A stretch of DNA of 56,505 bases from Hungatella hathewayi WAL-18680. GTDB taxonomy: Bacteria > Bacillota > Clostridia > Lachnospirales > Lachnospiraceae. The stretch covers positions 2,151,845-2,208,349 of the forward strand of contig NZ_JH379027.1 of NCBI RefSeq assembly GCF_000235505.1, given 5' to 3'. Positions 46,202 through 55,481 of this stretch are shown one piece after another. How positions within the stretch are numbered: position 1 is the first letter of the stretch; every line of letters starts with the position of its first letter. The notes beneath the pieces are model-generated. The model did not search any database. It was not told where the DNA came from and saw only the letters and a program-made list of their open reading frames with translations. The translations under genes were made by a program, and so were the position numbers.

Positions 46202-47125
46202 ATGAGTGTGTATGAGAATCCGATGATAGAAGCAAAGAAAAAGAAGGGCCGGACGGCACAAAGAAATCCAGAAAACAAGGCTGCCAATAAAAATCTGATG
46301 ATTTTAAAAAATGGAAATAACAACATCGTTCAGAGAATTCAGCCAATCCTGCAGACGGGATCCAATTGTGGAATGTATGCCATGGCCATGGCTTTGGCTG
46401 ACCTGTTGGGATTGGATGGACATTGGCTTGCAGCGGGATTGGAAACATATGCCATAGAAAATAGTCTGTCAGCTATTGGAGAAGCATTTGACGCAGAGGA
46501 ACTAGCTATGGCAGGACGGGGATATTGCGAACAAACTTTCCCCGCAGTCCCCCTGGTGTTTCGGGTACTTGAGTTTACAACTCAACAAGAAATGACTGCA
46601 ATTTTAAATCAATCCCTGTTAGGAGAGGTGTATGTTCTAATTCCATTTTTAACCAACGGTCGTAGTGCGATGCCGGCAAGGCGGAGGGATGGAGTAGATG
46701 CAGTTGCCGCTCCCCTTGAGATGACAAATGCGCACTGGTCGGTGGTGGAAGATAGCGGAGCTGGTGATAACCGAATTTTTGAAGGGAATCAGGATTCATT
46801 CGAAGATGGGAGTCACACGCTCACGGAGTCCCGTCAGGAGGATTTATTTCAAGCAAATCAACGTTTAGGAAATATCCTGGATTGGAGTGAATATATAGGA
46901 CGTACCCACATCTATCTCGAAGATAGTGGAGCCCATGACAGAGACTTTCACGATATGGTCAATTGGGGCAGTTCACAACGGATAGGGACGAAAATACAGT
47001 TTGGTGAGGAATGGCAAATCACAGAAGATGTAAACTTACGTGGCCGGGCAATCATGGTAGGTTACAGTGCTGCTGTTGGGGCTGCTCTTGCATCATTGGG
47101 AATAATTGCGCCAGGAGTTCATTAA
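46202..47125 (+). CDS. Papain-like cysteine protease candidate
   Basis: A 307-residue protein. The basic N-terminus has no signal peptide. The segment LQTGSNCGMYAMAMALADL (Cys56) looks like the nucleophile helix of papain-like or actin-maturation-type proteases, MTNAHWSVVEDS carries His178, and RIFEGNQD has an Asn (196), in the C-H-N order. A C-terminal hydrophobic stretch (about 285-303) could be a membrane anchor or toxin-type helix. It may be a secreted effector or a processing enzyme, but no specific family is recognised. Its G+C content is lower than its neighbours. It lies between the LytTR system and its possible target operon. AAAGGGGGGAAACC precedes the ATG. Confidence 0.6.
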   Translation: MSVYENPMIEAKKKKGRTAQRNPENKAANKNLMILKNGNNNIVQRIQPILQTGSNCGMYAMAMALADLLGLDGHWLAAGLETYAIENSLSAIGEAFDAEELAMAGRGYCEQTFPAVPLVFRVLEFTTQQEMTAILNQSLLGEVYVLIPFLTNGRSAMPARRRDGVDAVAAPLEMTNAHWSVVEDSGAGDNRIFEGNQDSFEDGSHTLTESRQEDLFQANQRLGNILDWSEYIGRTHIYLEDSGAHDRDFHDMVNWGSSQRIGTKIQFGEEWQITEDVNLRGRAIMVGYSAAVGAALASLGIIAPGVH

Positions 47126-47160
47126 TCCCTCCTTTTCGAAAAAGCCAAGGGTAAAACAGT

Positions 47161-47227
47161 CAATTTTCGTACATTCGAGTGCAATTTTCGAACAACATTC
47201 CACAAATCACACTTTTTTTGCTAAAAT
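47161..47227 (+). promoter_or_regulatory. Candidate LytTR binding site and promoter of the surface-protein operon
   Basis: CAATTTTCG occurs at 47161-47169 and 47182-47190: 9-bp direct repeats with 21-bp period and 12-bp spacer, as expected for LytTR regulators. A -10 TAAAAT lies at 47222-47227, with a poor -35 about 8 bp after the second repeat, which suits an activator-dependent promoter. Confidence 0.6.
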
Positions 47228-47267
47228 ACAAAGTAGGAAAACTTCGGCGAACAGGAGGGATTTGACG

Positions 47268-47498
47268 ATGGGAACAGACATGGGAACGAATGGTTTTGCC
47301 GGGGATCATCTGCTGAAGGAGCCAAGGGTGGGCGGGAGCGTCTGGCCGCTCCAATGCTGTCCGGTATTCACACCCCGCGCAGCCGCACTTCCAGGGGAAC
47401 GGGCCTGCTGGTATTGCAAATATGCGGATTTTCACTTGAAGGAACGGAGGTCCTTGGATGTGGGCATCTGCTGCTGGTCGAAAAGGCAAATCGACTGA
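47268..47498 (+). CDS. Small Cys-rich protein of unknown function
   Basis: A 76-residue protein with six Cys in three pairs (LQCCPV, CWYC, GICC), suggesting a zinc site. It includes a conserved-looking core, VGGSVWPLQCCPVFTPR, and ends VGICCWSKRQID. It is probably cytoplasmic (no signal). AGGAGG precedes ATG 47268 by 8 bp. A decayed second copy lies at 45789-45845. I recall similar short proteins near mobile or surface-protein regions in Lachnospiraceae, without a known function. The surface protein gene begins 48 bp downstream and is probably cotranscribed. Confidence 0.7.
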   Translation: MGTDMGTNGFAGDHLLKEPRVGGSVWPLQCCPVFTPRAAALPGERACWYCKYADFHLKERRSLDVGICCWSKRQID

Positions 47499-47803
47499 GG
47501 AAGCGTATACGTATAATAGTAAAAACTACCAAGGAGGAATCAGGTTATGGATTTAATGCTGCAAAGATTGGTACGCTTTGGCAAAAAGCGCAAGGTAAAT
47601 TTACCCCTTGCTCTGATTTGCGTCCTTTTCCTGTACGCCGTTTCGGTGATGGGAGATTGTGCGGAGCGTCTGGGAAAGGCACTGCGGGGGAAGCCCGCGC
47701 GGCGGCTGGCGGCAGCGGCGCTGTCGCTCTGCCTGGTGTTTCACTTTGCGCCGGTGACGGCGCTGGCCGATGTACCTGACGCATCGACGACGCCTAAAAT
47801 ACA

Positions 47804-47812
47804 GGGGGGGGG
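47804..47812 (+). repeat. G9 homopolymer at the frame break
   Basis: Nine G lie between ACA and TATTATGC, at codon 86-89 of the surface-protein gene. Changes of one or two bases move the gene between on (7 or 10 G) and off states, the pattern of slipped-strand switching. Confidence 0.9.
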
Positions 47813-48151
47813 TATTATGCGACGGCGTTCGCCAGTACACTGGACACATCCGCAAGCAGGATATGCGGGCATGCCCACGATGAAGAATGCGGTTATATCG
47901 AAGCCGTGGAGGGCGCTCCCTGTTCTCATCAAAACGAGGACGGCAGTTATAGCTGCGCCCCTGTCCGAGGCAGCGACGATGAGAACAGTGACAACGCCAC
48001 GCTGATCAGCGAAGATTATGTATGTAACCACCGAGACGGCTGCGGTTATGTGGAAGCGGTGGAGGGCGAGGATTGTACCCATTCCTGCGAGTTGTGTACC
48101 GGGTCGGTGGACACCTACTTAGAGGAATCTTCGTCAGAGAAGTCCTCGTCT

Positions 48152-48290
48152 GTGGAATCTCCAACCGAGGAATTCCCAACCGAGGAACTCCCGTCCGAGG
48201 AACTTCCAACTGAGGACTTCCCATCCGAGGAACTCCCGTCCGAAGAACTCCCGTCTGAGGAACTCCCGACCGAGGAACTCCCACCTGGAC
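48152..48290 (+). repeat. 15-bp tandem repeat encoding E-E-L-P-(S/T)
   Basis: About nine degenerate copies of a 15-bp unit (GAGGAACTCCCGTCC type) encode the pentapeptide EELPS/EELPT. The repeats form an acidic Pro-rich spacer in the surface protein and may vary in number between strains. Confidence 0.85.
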
Positions 48291-51200
48291 AGAATGGTGG
48301 TATCACAGCTGACTGTATTTGCGATACGCTCTGCACAGAGGGCTCCGTGAACCCCGATTGCCCGATTTGTTCAGCAGAGGGAGCAGATTTCACAAAGTGC
48401 GTTGGAACGGAGCAGGAAAGATCATTTACCTACAATGAAGTAGTGGCCCTGTTTCAAGCACTCCCAAAGGCAGCCAGCATCACGAAGGAAACGACTGACG
48501 AGGAAAAGGACGAACTAATGGTGCAAATCAACGCCACACTGGCCGCACTTGATGCCCTTTCGGATGAGGACTTTGCCAAATTTACCAAGAAAAATTCCGA
48601 CCTGTTGAAGGCGATGATGGCACTGCAGGCGGCATTGATAAACGATACTCCCACGGTGCTTGTAGAGGCCCCTGTTGTGGAAATTTTGCGCAATGGTGTC
48701 GAGGGTGACCCCAATGGCGAATTTGACAACCTGGCTGATGCCATCACGGCGGCACAGTCAGGTGATACGCTGAAAATCATCGACGATATCACCCTGAGCA
48801 GAGGCGTGACCATCAGCGGTAAGTCCCTCACTCTGAACCTGAACGGCAAAACCATTACATTCAGCGGTAGCAGCCAAGCAATCGCACTGTCAGACGGCGC
48901 AGGGCTTACGGTAACGGACAGCGAAAATGGAGGCACAGTATTGGCAACCGGTTTCTTGAGCACTACCATCTCCAACGAATCCACCGGCACAGTCACAGTA
49001 GCAGGCGGTACGGTATCTACAACCGGTTCATCGGGAATTGGCATCCACAATGCCGGCCGTGGTATAGTCAAGGTAACAGGTGGCAAGATAGAGGCAACCG
49101 ACTCGGATGGAGTTGCCATCTGGAACAACCTAAACGGCAAAATAGTGATCAGTGATAATGCGGTTGTCACTAGTGCGAATACATCTACAGAAGAGGGCAC
49201 GATTCACATCGTAGGGAGGCCAGACCCCGCCGCTATTGTGCTGGAAATCACTGGCGGCACGGTAGAAAACACGGAAGCCGATGGCTATGCGGTGTATTTT
49301 GTTGCCGCTGGTGTGACCTCCGCCAATTTAAGCAACTATTACAGCCACACCGACGGCACCGTGGGCCGGGTTCATCCAGAACCGCCTGCAGCCCCCACGC
49401 CTACGGTGGTAAAAACCAACTTCTACACCTACATCTACGCCAACGGTGCAGAAATCAACATTGTGGCAGGTACTACGCAGGGGTATACCAACATCCTTTA
49501 CGATCAGAATGGAGACGGCACGATTGAGGCTACCGAATATCTGAAAATCGGCGATAGTGACCCAACGGATGCGGGCTATGACTTGCAATTATGCGACGTG
49601 TACGGTGGCTGCAAGGGAAAGGAACTGATTGGAGACACAAAAATCACCATGACTGGCGGTAATGTAAAGAATGTCTTGGGAGGTGGCAATGGCGAGAATG
49701 CTAAAGAGAACGACGGTGTTAGAGATATCGATGGAATTGTCAACGGAAACACCCATGTTATCATCAACGGAGGAATTGTGACGGCCACGGTCTGTGGCGG
49801 CGGCAGAGGAACCAGCCAATCCGAAACGGAGACCAGCGAAATCGGATTGGTGACCGGAAATACCCGGGTTGAAATAACCAGCACCGGCGAGGTGGGAGGC
49901 AGCGTATATGGTGGAGGATATGGCGTCAATGTGGGTGGCAATACTAACGTCGTCATCAGTGGTTCAGTCACAGGGAACGTCTATGGTGGTGGAAGCGCCA
50001 GAAGATACCCGAATGGTAACGTGGCTGGAACCGCTACTGTTCAGGTCACCAGCACTGGCAAGGTGGGAGGCAGCCTTTATGGAGGCGGTGGAAGAGAAGC
50101 AGCCCTAGTCGATGGCGAGGTGGGAAGCGCCTCTGTCACCATCAGCGGCGGTGCCAAAATCGGCAGTACCAACAAAGGCATCATTATCAACGGCGGCACA
50201 GCCAACGTTACAAACGGCGTGGACAACTTTACGATTGACCCTGCCCTTGTCGGCGATACCGACAGTATCTGTGTCCTCCTCCCCGCAGGCTACACCACCG
50301 GAACCATCGCCACGGGAGCGGTAGCGACAGACGTGTCCAGAATCAAGTTGGTCGGAGCAGGTGCAGAAGGCAAGGAAGCTTATCTGGTCGGCACAGATAT
50401 CAAGGTATTCAACGACGAACAAAAGATCGCATTGGCGAAACAAGCGATTGAGACGGCACTGGCCAATCTGACCGTTACAAACGCCACCACAGCCCAGGAG
50501 ATTCTGAATGTGGCTAATGGGGCAACGCTATTTAATGTAACCGTTACATGGGATAGTGCAGACGGATTCCAAAAGACGGAGGCTACTACATCGGCGGCAG
50601 GTTCCATGACCGGCACGCTCAAGCTGACGCTGAATAGCGAGAGCGATACCGTTGCGGTAAATAAGGTCATTGCCAAGCTGCCCGCCGATACAGGCGGCAG
50701 TTCCGGCGGCAGCAGTGGTTCCTCAAGCAGCAGCGGTTCCTCAAGCAGCAGCAGTTCGGTAACCCCGCCCGCCGAAGCGAAACCAAGCGCCCTCACCGAG
50801 GGCCAAATCAAGGTGGAGGGCACCGTGGATGCAAGCGGCAACGTGACCGTCACCCTCCCGGGAAATACCGTTGACGAAGCCATCAAAAAAGCAGAAGATG
50901 AGGCCCGCAAAAACGGAAATCTGTCAGGCGGCGTCACCCTTGCACTGAATATAAGCACAGGAAGCGGGAACCCAGACAGTGTCACCGTCAACCTGCCAAA
51001 GCTGACACAGGAGATCATCATCAACAAAAAGATTGCCAACACGGTCATCATGGTAGATAAACCGGATATAAAAATCGCCATTGATCTGCCAGCGGTACAG
51101 TCCATCAACAACCAGGCAAACGCTGATGTAAATATCACGGCCACCAAACGGAACGGCGCAGAACTTACAGGAGCGGCAAAAGCGACCATCGGCTCCCGTC

Positions 51201-52227
51201 CGGTCTTTGACTTCAAGGTACACTACGGCGGCGGGAAACAGCTAACCAGCTTTGATAGCGGCAGTGTCAGCGTGGCGATCCCATACATTCTTGGCGCAGG
51301 TGAAAAAGTGGGCGGCGTATCCGCCGTTTATGTGGACAATGACGGAAATGTGAATTATTTAACAAAGTCAGTCTACGACAGTGTAAACAATGTGCTTCGT
51401 TTCTCCACCAATCATTTCTCCACCTACGGCGTAGGCTATCAGGCTCCGGCAGAGTTTACCGATCTTTCAGGACACTGGGCCAAGGACGATATCCAGCTGG
51501 TAGTCAACCGTGGACTGATAAACGGCACGGACGCCACCACCTTCAGCCCCGATGCACCTATGACAAGAGGGATGTTCGTCACGGCCCTCGGCAGAATGGC
51601 AGGAGTGGACGTAAGCAGTTATAAAGAGAGCAGTTTCACGGATGTGAAAGCAGACGCCTACTACATGGGCTACGTGGAATGGGCGGTGAAACAAGGGATT
51701 GTGAAAGGGACAACAGCCAATACCTTTGCGCCAGATGGCGTTGTCACCCGGGAACAGATGGCGGATATGATGGCAAATTATGCAAAGGCCATCGGATACA
51801 ACCTGCCAAAAGCCCACGAACAAAATACCTTTGCAGATGCCGCAGCCATTTCCACCTGGGCAGCAGACTCTGTGAAAGCCATGCAGATGGCCGGAGTCCT
51901 TGCAGGCAAGAACGGAAACCAGCTTGTCCCCCGAGGCACAGCCACCAGAGGCGAGGCGGCAGCAACCCTTCGCCGTTTCATGGGACTGATGATTGATGTC
52001 TCCACCGTCCAGGGCTGGATGCGCAACGACGACGGCCAGTGGATGTACTACGAAAACGGAAGACCCGTCAAGAATACCCACAAGAATGTGGACGGCGAGG
52101 ATTACGGTTTCGATGCCTATGGCATTACCCTGGACTTCCCGAAAAAGAAAATAGGCCTACCACAGTAAAAAACAGATGGTAACGCCGACAAAAGCCACAG
52201 GAAGCGGGCATGGAATGAGTGGAAAAT

Positions 52228-52256
52228 TTGACAAATGGAGTAACTTGATATATAGT
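52228..52256 (+). promoter_or_regulatory. Consensus promoter of the candidate small RNA
   Basis: TTGACA (52228-52233), a 17-bp spacer and TATAGT (52251-52256). No start codon with a ribosome binding site follows within the short transcript it would make. Confidence 0.8.
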
Positions 52257-52262
52257 AGTTGA

Positions 52263-52330
52263 CCTGATTGGGGTAGGAAAACCAATCTGCTATTCAAAAA
52301 TGGGTTGCGGTTTACGCAACTCATTTTTTT
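52263..52330 (+). ncRNA. Candidate small RNA of about 68 nt (undescribed)
   Basis: A promoter at 52228-52256 is followed by an unstructured 5' end, a hairpin GATTGG-N10-CCAATC (52266-52287), an A-rich single strand, and a terminator: ATGGGTTGCG and CGCAACTCAT form a 10-bp stem with a 5-nt loop and a T-run (52324-52330). The compact promoter-hairpin-terminator unit is typical of bacterial sRNAs. No family (6S, tmRNA, SRP, RNase P) fits. Confidence 0.6.
52300..52330 (+). terminator. Rho-independent terminator
   Basis: ATGGGTTGCG-GTTTA-CGCAACTCAT with a 10-bp stem (one G-T pair), followed by seven T. It can end both the candidate small RNA and transcription arriving from the surface-protein gene. 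Confidence 0.9.
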
Positions 52331-52489
52331 GCAGAAAGAGAGAACAGTATGTGCAAAAAACAAATGATTTAGTTGATTTGTTACGGGTATATCAGCTTAG
52401 ACTGGTGCAATGGTTTCGATTTCCTTAAATTCTTTGTTGTGTTAATCTAAAATCGAAGTGAAAGTTTTATAAACATTCCTGGTACGAAC

Positions 52490-52518
52490 TTGAAGTTTTC
52501 TGAAGTTTGCGTTACGAT
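52490..52518 (+). promoter_or_regulatory. Promoter of ftsH
   Basis: TTGAAG (52490-52495), a 17-bp spacer and TACGAT (52513-52518), 61 bp before the ftsH ATG. Confidence 0.6.
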
Positions 52519-52579
52519 ACAACTAATACGGATATGGCAAACAGCCACAAAATTGGGAAAGCCAGGAGGAAATGAAAGT

Positions 52580-54406
52580 ATGAAGGAAGTAAAAAGTCCC
52601 AAAAAGCCACTAATCTATTATTATGTCATCGTTCTGTTGATATTGTCCCTGTTTAATATGCTGGTGTCCCCTCTTCTGATGAAGCATCAGGTTCAGGAAG
52701 TTGATTATGGGGTCTTTATGGAGATGATTGAGAATAAGAATATCGGGCAGGTGGAAGTTGATAATTCCAAGATCGTTTTCACGGATAAGGACAACACGAC
52801 CATCTATAAAACGGGGGCCATGAATGACCCGACGCTGACGGAGAGATTATACAAATCCGGGGCGAAGTTTGGCGCCAATATTGAGCAGGCCCGCTCGCCG
52901 ATTCTAACTATGCTGCTGACCTTTGTGCTGCCGATGGTGATTTTCATCGGGCTGGGGCAGTATATGAGCCGGAAACTGATGCAGCAGATGGGCGGCAAAA
53001 ATTCCATGAGCTTTGGCATGGGCAAGAGCAACGCGAAGGTCTATGTGCAGTCCACGGAGGGCATTCATTTTGACGATGTGGCCGGGGAGGATGAGGCGAA
53101 GGAAAGCCTGGCTGAGATTGTGGACTATCTGCACAATCCGAAAAAGTATACGGATGTGGGCGCTTCCATGCCGAAGGGGCTTCTGCTAGTGGGGCCTCCA
53201 GGAACCGGTAAAACCATGCTGGCCAAGGCTGTGGCCGGGGAGTCCAACGTCCCCTTCTTCTCCATTTCCGGTTCGGAATTTGTGGAAATGTTTGTGGGCA
53301 TGGGGGCTTCCAAGGTGCGCGATTTGTTCAAGCAGGCCAAGGAAAAAGCGCCCTGTATCGTCTTTATTGATGAGATTGACGCCATCGGCAAGAAGAGAGA
53401 CGGGCAGATGGGCGGCAATGATGAGCGGGAGCAGACGTTGAACCAGCTGCTCACCGAGATGGACGGATTTGAGGGAAATAACGGAGTAATTATCCTGGCG
53501 GCCACCAACCGGCCGGAATCGCTTGACCCGGCGCTGACCCGTCCGGGGCGGTTTGACAGGCGGGTGCCAGTGGAGCTTCCTGATTTGCAAGGGCGTGAGG
53601 CGATTTTGAAGGTTCATGCGACGAAGATTAAACTGGCGGACGATGTGAATTTCCACACCATCGCCCGTATGGCTTCCGGCGCTTCCGGGGCGGAGCTGGC
53701 CAATATTATCAACGAGGCGGCACTCCGGGCTGTGCGGAGCAACCGGCAGGTGGTGAACCAGGCGGATTTGGAGGAGAGCATTGAGACAGTGATTGCGGGT
53801 TACCAGAAGAAGAATACGGTTCTCTCCGACCAGGAGAAGCGGGTGGTGTCCTACCATGAAATCGGTCACGCCCTGGTAGCCGCGATGCAGAGCCACTCGG
53901 CTCCGGTGCAGAAAATCACCATAATTCCCAGGACGTCCGGCGCCCTGGGGTATACCATGCAGGTGGAGGAAGGGGACAAGTATCTGATGACCCGGCAGGA
54001 GATTGAAAACAAGATTGTCACCTTTACCGGCGGCCGGGCGGCGGAGGAAGTGGTGTTCGGTGAGATAACCACAGGAGCGTCCAATGACATTGAGCAGATA
54101 ACCAGGCTGGCGAGAGCGATGATTACCCGCTATGGTATGAGTGAGGAGTTCGATATGGTGGCGATGGAGACCGTGACGAACCAGTATCTGGGCGGTGACA
54201 CCTCCCTGGCCTGCTCCGCGGACACCCAGAAGGAGATTGATAAGAAGGTGGTGGAGCTGGTCAAGAGACTGCATGAGAAAGCGAAAACCATTCTGTCGGA
54301 GAACCGGGAAAAGCTGGACGAGCTGGCCCAGTTCCTCTACGAGAAGGAGACGATTACCGGAGACGAATTCATGGCGATTCTGAACCAGGGAGGTGAGAAG
54401 TCATGA
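52580..54406 (+). CDS. ftsH: ATP-dependent zinc metalloprotease FtsH
   Basis: About 608 residues. A first membrane helix at about 11-30 and a second at about 105-125 enclose a small extracytoplasmic domain; then the AAA+ domain with Walker [11 protein letters not shown], Walker [13 protein letters not shown], the second region of homology [20 protein letters not shown] and the zinc protease motif HEIGH (HExGH) near residue 430. It degrades unfolded membrane and some cytoplasmic proteins. GGAGGAAATGAAAGT precedes ATG 52580; ATG 52572 is out of frame. The stop overlaps the start of the DUF308 gene by 4 bp. Confidence 0.97.
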   Translation: MKEVKSPKKPLIYYYVIVLLILSLFNMLVSPLLMKHQVQEVDYGVFMEMIENKNIGQVEVDNSKIVFTDKDNTTIYKTGAMNDPTLTERLYKSGAKFGANIEQARSPILTMLLTFVLPMVIFIGLGQYMSRKLMQQMGGKNSMSFGMGKSNAKVYVQSTEGIHFDDVAGEDEAKESLAEIVDYLHNPKKYTDVGASMPKGLLLVGPPGTGKTMLAKAVAGESNVPFFSISGSEFVEMFVGMGASKVRDLFKQAKEKAPCIVFIDEIDAIGKKRDGQMGGNDEREQTLNQLLTEMDGFEGNNGVIILAATNRPESLDPALTRPGRFDRRVPVELPDLQGREAILKVHATKIKLADDVNFHTIARMASGASGAELANIINEAALRAVRSNRQVVNQADLEESIETVIAGYQKKNTVLSDQEKRVVSYHEIGHALVAAMQSHSAPVQKITIIPRTSGALGYTMQVEEGDKYLMTRQEIENKIVTFTGGRAAEEVVFGEITTGASNDIEQITRLARAMITRYGMSEEFDMVAMETVTNQYLGGDTSLACSADTQKEIDKKVVELVKRLHEKAKTILSENREKLDELAQFLYEKETITGDEFMAILNQGGEKS

Positions 54407-54939
54407 GAAAACGTTCTGCGTTTGGATGGATGGAACTGATAGTGGGAATCGTGCTTGTGATTCTTGGAATCTTTGTCATCACTCGGACGGACGCGGCGTT
54501 GACCGGGGTGGTCATGCTCTACGGCCTGATTGCCGCCATCACGGGAATCTTCGATATCGTGCTGTATGTGAAAACAGAGCGATATATCGGCTTTGCCCCG
54601 GCCATCGCCCTGATTTCCGGCATGTTCAGTGTCATGGCCGGCATCATGCTCCTGGTCTATCCCAGCGCCGGGAAGTGGATTATCGCCCTCCTCCTCCCCA
54701 TCTGGTTCATCGCCCACTGCATCTCCCGGCTGTCGCATTTACATATGATCCGCATTGCGGTGGGGAGTTTCTATTATTATGTGACGCTGATTGTGAACAT
54801 TCTGGGGCTGGTTCTAGGCTGTGTAATGATAATCTGGCCCGGGATTTCTCTGTTTGCGGTGGGAGTTTTGATTGGAGGGTATTTGATACTGGCGGGGATT
54901 GACAGTATTGTGATGGCGGTCAGCAATATTGGCTGCTAG
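54403..54939 (+). CDS. DUF308/HdeD-like membrane protein
   Basis: A 178-residue integral membrane protein with about six hydrophobic segments, including WMELIVGIVLVILGIFVI and IWPGISLFAVGVLIGGYL, the repeated pattern of the DUF308 (HdeD) family, whose E. coli member is linked to acid resistance. The function here is unknown. Its ATG overlaps the ftsH stop (ATGA), so it is translationally coupled to ftsH and may be a membrane partner or merely a neighbour. Confidence 0.85.
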   Translation: MRKRSAFGWMELIVGIVLVILGIFVITRTDAALTGVVMLYGLIAAITGIFDIVLYVKTERYIGFAPAIALISGMFSVMAGIMLLVYPSAGKWIIALLLPIWFIAHCISRLSHLHMIRIAVGSFYYYVTLIVNILGLVLGCVMIIWPGISLFAVGVLIGGYLILAGIDSIVMAVSNIGC

Positions 54940-54973
54940 TTAGTGGAGACAGAGTCTGCAATAAGCATACCTT

Positions 54974-55026
54974 GAAACGGCGTACATTCTTAGCGGGAGG
55001 TCGCCGTTTCTATTTTATTTTTTCAG
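54974..55026 (+). terminator. Terminator after the ftsH-DUF308 operon
   Basis: GAAACGGCG (54974-54982) and CGCCGTTTC (55002-55010) form a 9-bp stem with a 19-nt loop, followed by TATTTTATTTTTT. Confidence 0.8.
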
Positions 55027-55194
55027 TTGGTCATGCATCATGTCGATTCCTTTTCGGACAACATCGGAGCGGGATGTGTCAAGTTCCCGTGTACATTCAT
55101 CAAGTTTTTCTATGGTTTCTTTACTTACCCGTACAAATATCCTATCCGTCATGGTATCGTCAGAGGGTGGACGGCCTATTCTTTTCTGCGCCAT
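55015..55194 (-). CDS. Ribbon-helix-helix DNA-binding protein
   Basis: A 59-residue protein beginning MAQKRIGRPPSDD; DRIFVRVSKETIEKLDECTREL gives the beta strand and first helix of a ribbon-helix-helix fold, and TSRSDVVRKGIDMMHDQLKK the second helix. Such proteins are repressors or antitoxins. GAGGTGAAAAG precedes ATG 55194; a longer frame upstream would begin without a ribosome binding site. No intact toxin partner is adjacent, but a decayed DUF3990/DUF3791 pair lies next door on the other strand. Confidence 0.85.
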   Translation of the reverse strand: MAQKRIGRPPSDDTMTDRIFVRVSKETIEKLDECTRELDTSRSDVVRKGIDMMHDQLKK

Positions 55195-55310
55195 CTTTTC
55201 ACCTCGCTTTCTTGTGTGCACTTTAATTATATTCCTGTGCGCACGAAAAATCAACATATAAAAAGTCAAGTTCATATAGAACGAAAAAAGGCAATACATC
55301 AAAAAAATGA

Positions 55311-55481
55311 CTATACTGGCAAATTGTTGATATCTATGTTATTCTAATAGTGATAGATCTGATTGAGAAAAAAGAAGCGATCAAGAGACTTCGCTATGAA
55401 AAACCGAATCTTCAAATGTGCTTCCGCACACAAACATTGATTGAGAAGTATTTAACATTCATAGAAAGTGAGGAAATCTGA
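55311..55481 (+). pseudogene. C-terminal fragment of a DUF3990-like protein
   Basis: The frame is open from 55311 to TGA at 55479-55481 but has no start. It reads LYWQIVDIYVILIVIDLIEK, then EAIKRLRYEKPNLQMCFRTQ and FIESEEI. The Y-W-Q-I-V-D, R-L-R-Y-E-K-P-N and CFRTQ-I-KYLTF patterns match, from memory, the end of DUF3990 proteins, an ADP-ribosyltransferase-like family often paired with DUF3791. The N-terminal part is lost or degraded. Its stop overlaps the next gene's start (TGATG). Confidence 0.6.

Larger units (their letters stand above)
47547..52168 (+). pseudogene. Giant SLH-domain surface protein, frame-broken at a G9 tract
   Basis: The N-terminal part (47547 to 47804) encodes a signal-type sequence ending FAPVTALA. 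At 47804-47812 a run of nine G shifts the frame; read on as is, it stops at 48005 after 152 codons. In the -1 frame it continues without a break from YYATAFASTLDTSA through CGHAHDEECGYIEAV to the stop at 52168 (over 1,500 residues in total); the sense of the junction is therefore clear. Downstream are Cys-rich segments, a 15-bp tandem repeat encoding (E)ELP(S/T), a beta-helix region (about 48680-50300, with GGxVYGGG repeats), a Gly/Ser linker, three SLH domains (about 51450-52000) and a wall-binding C-terminus (GWMRNDDGQWMYYENGRP). Ten or seven G would restore the frame, so it may be phase-variable, or a sequencing error. Confidence 0.8.
52169..52579. other. Intergenic region between the surface protein and ftsH
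   Basis: It holds the candidate small RNA (52228-52330) and the ftsH promoter (52490-52518). Between them lies A/T-rich sequence with an imperfect inverted repeat (TTTCGATTT near 52412, AAATCGAA near 52449). No gene is seen. Confidence 0.7.

Noticed and set aside
48152-48290. CRISPR array
   Set aside because: The repeats are contiguous 15-bp units inside a reading frame without spacers.
47906-52168. A separate gene starting at GTG 47906 for the large surface protein
   Set aside because: No ribosome binding site precedes it, and the same frame continues upstream to the G9 tract with meaningful sequence; a frame break is the better explanation.
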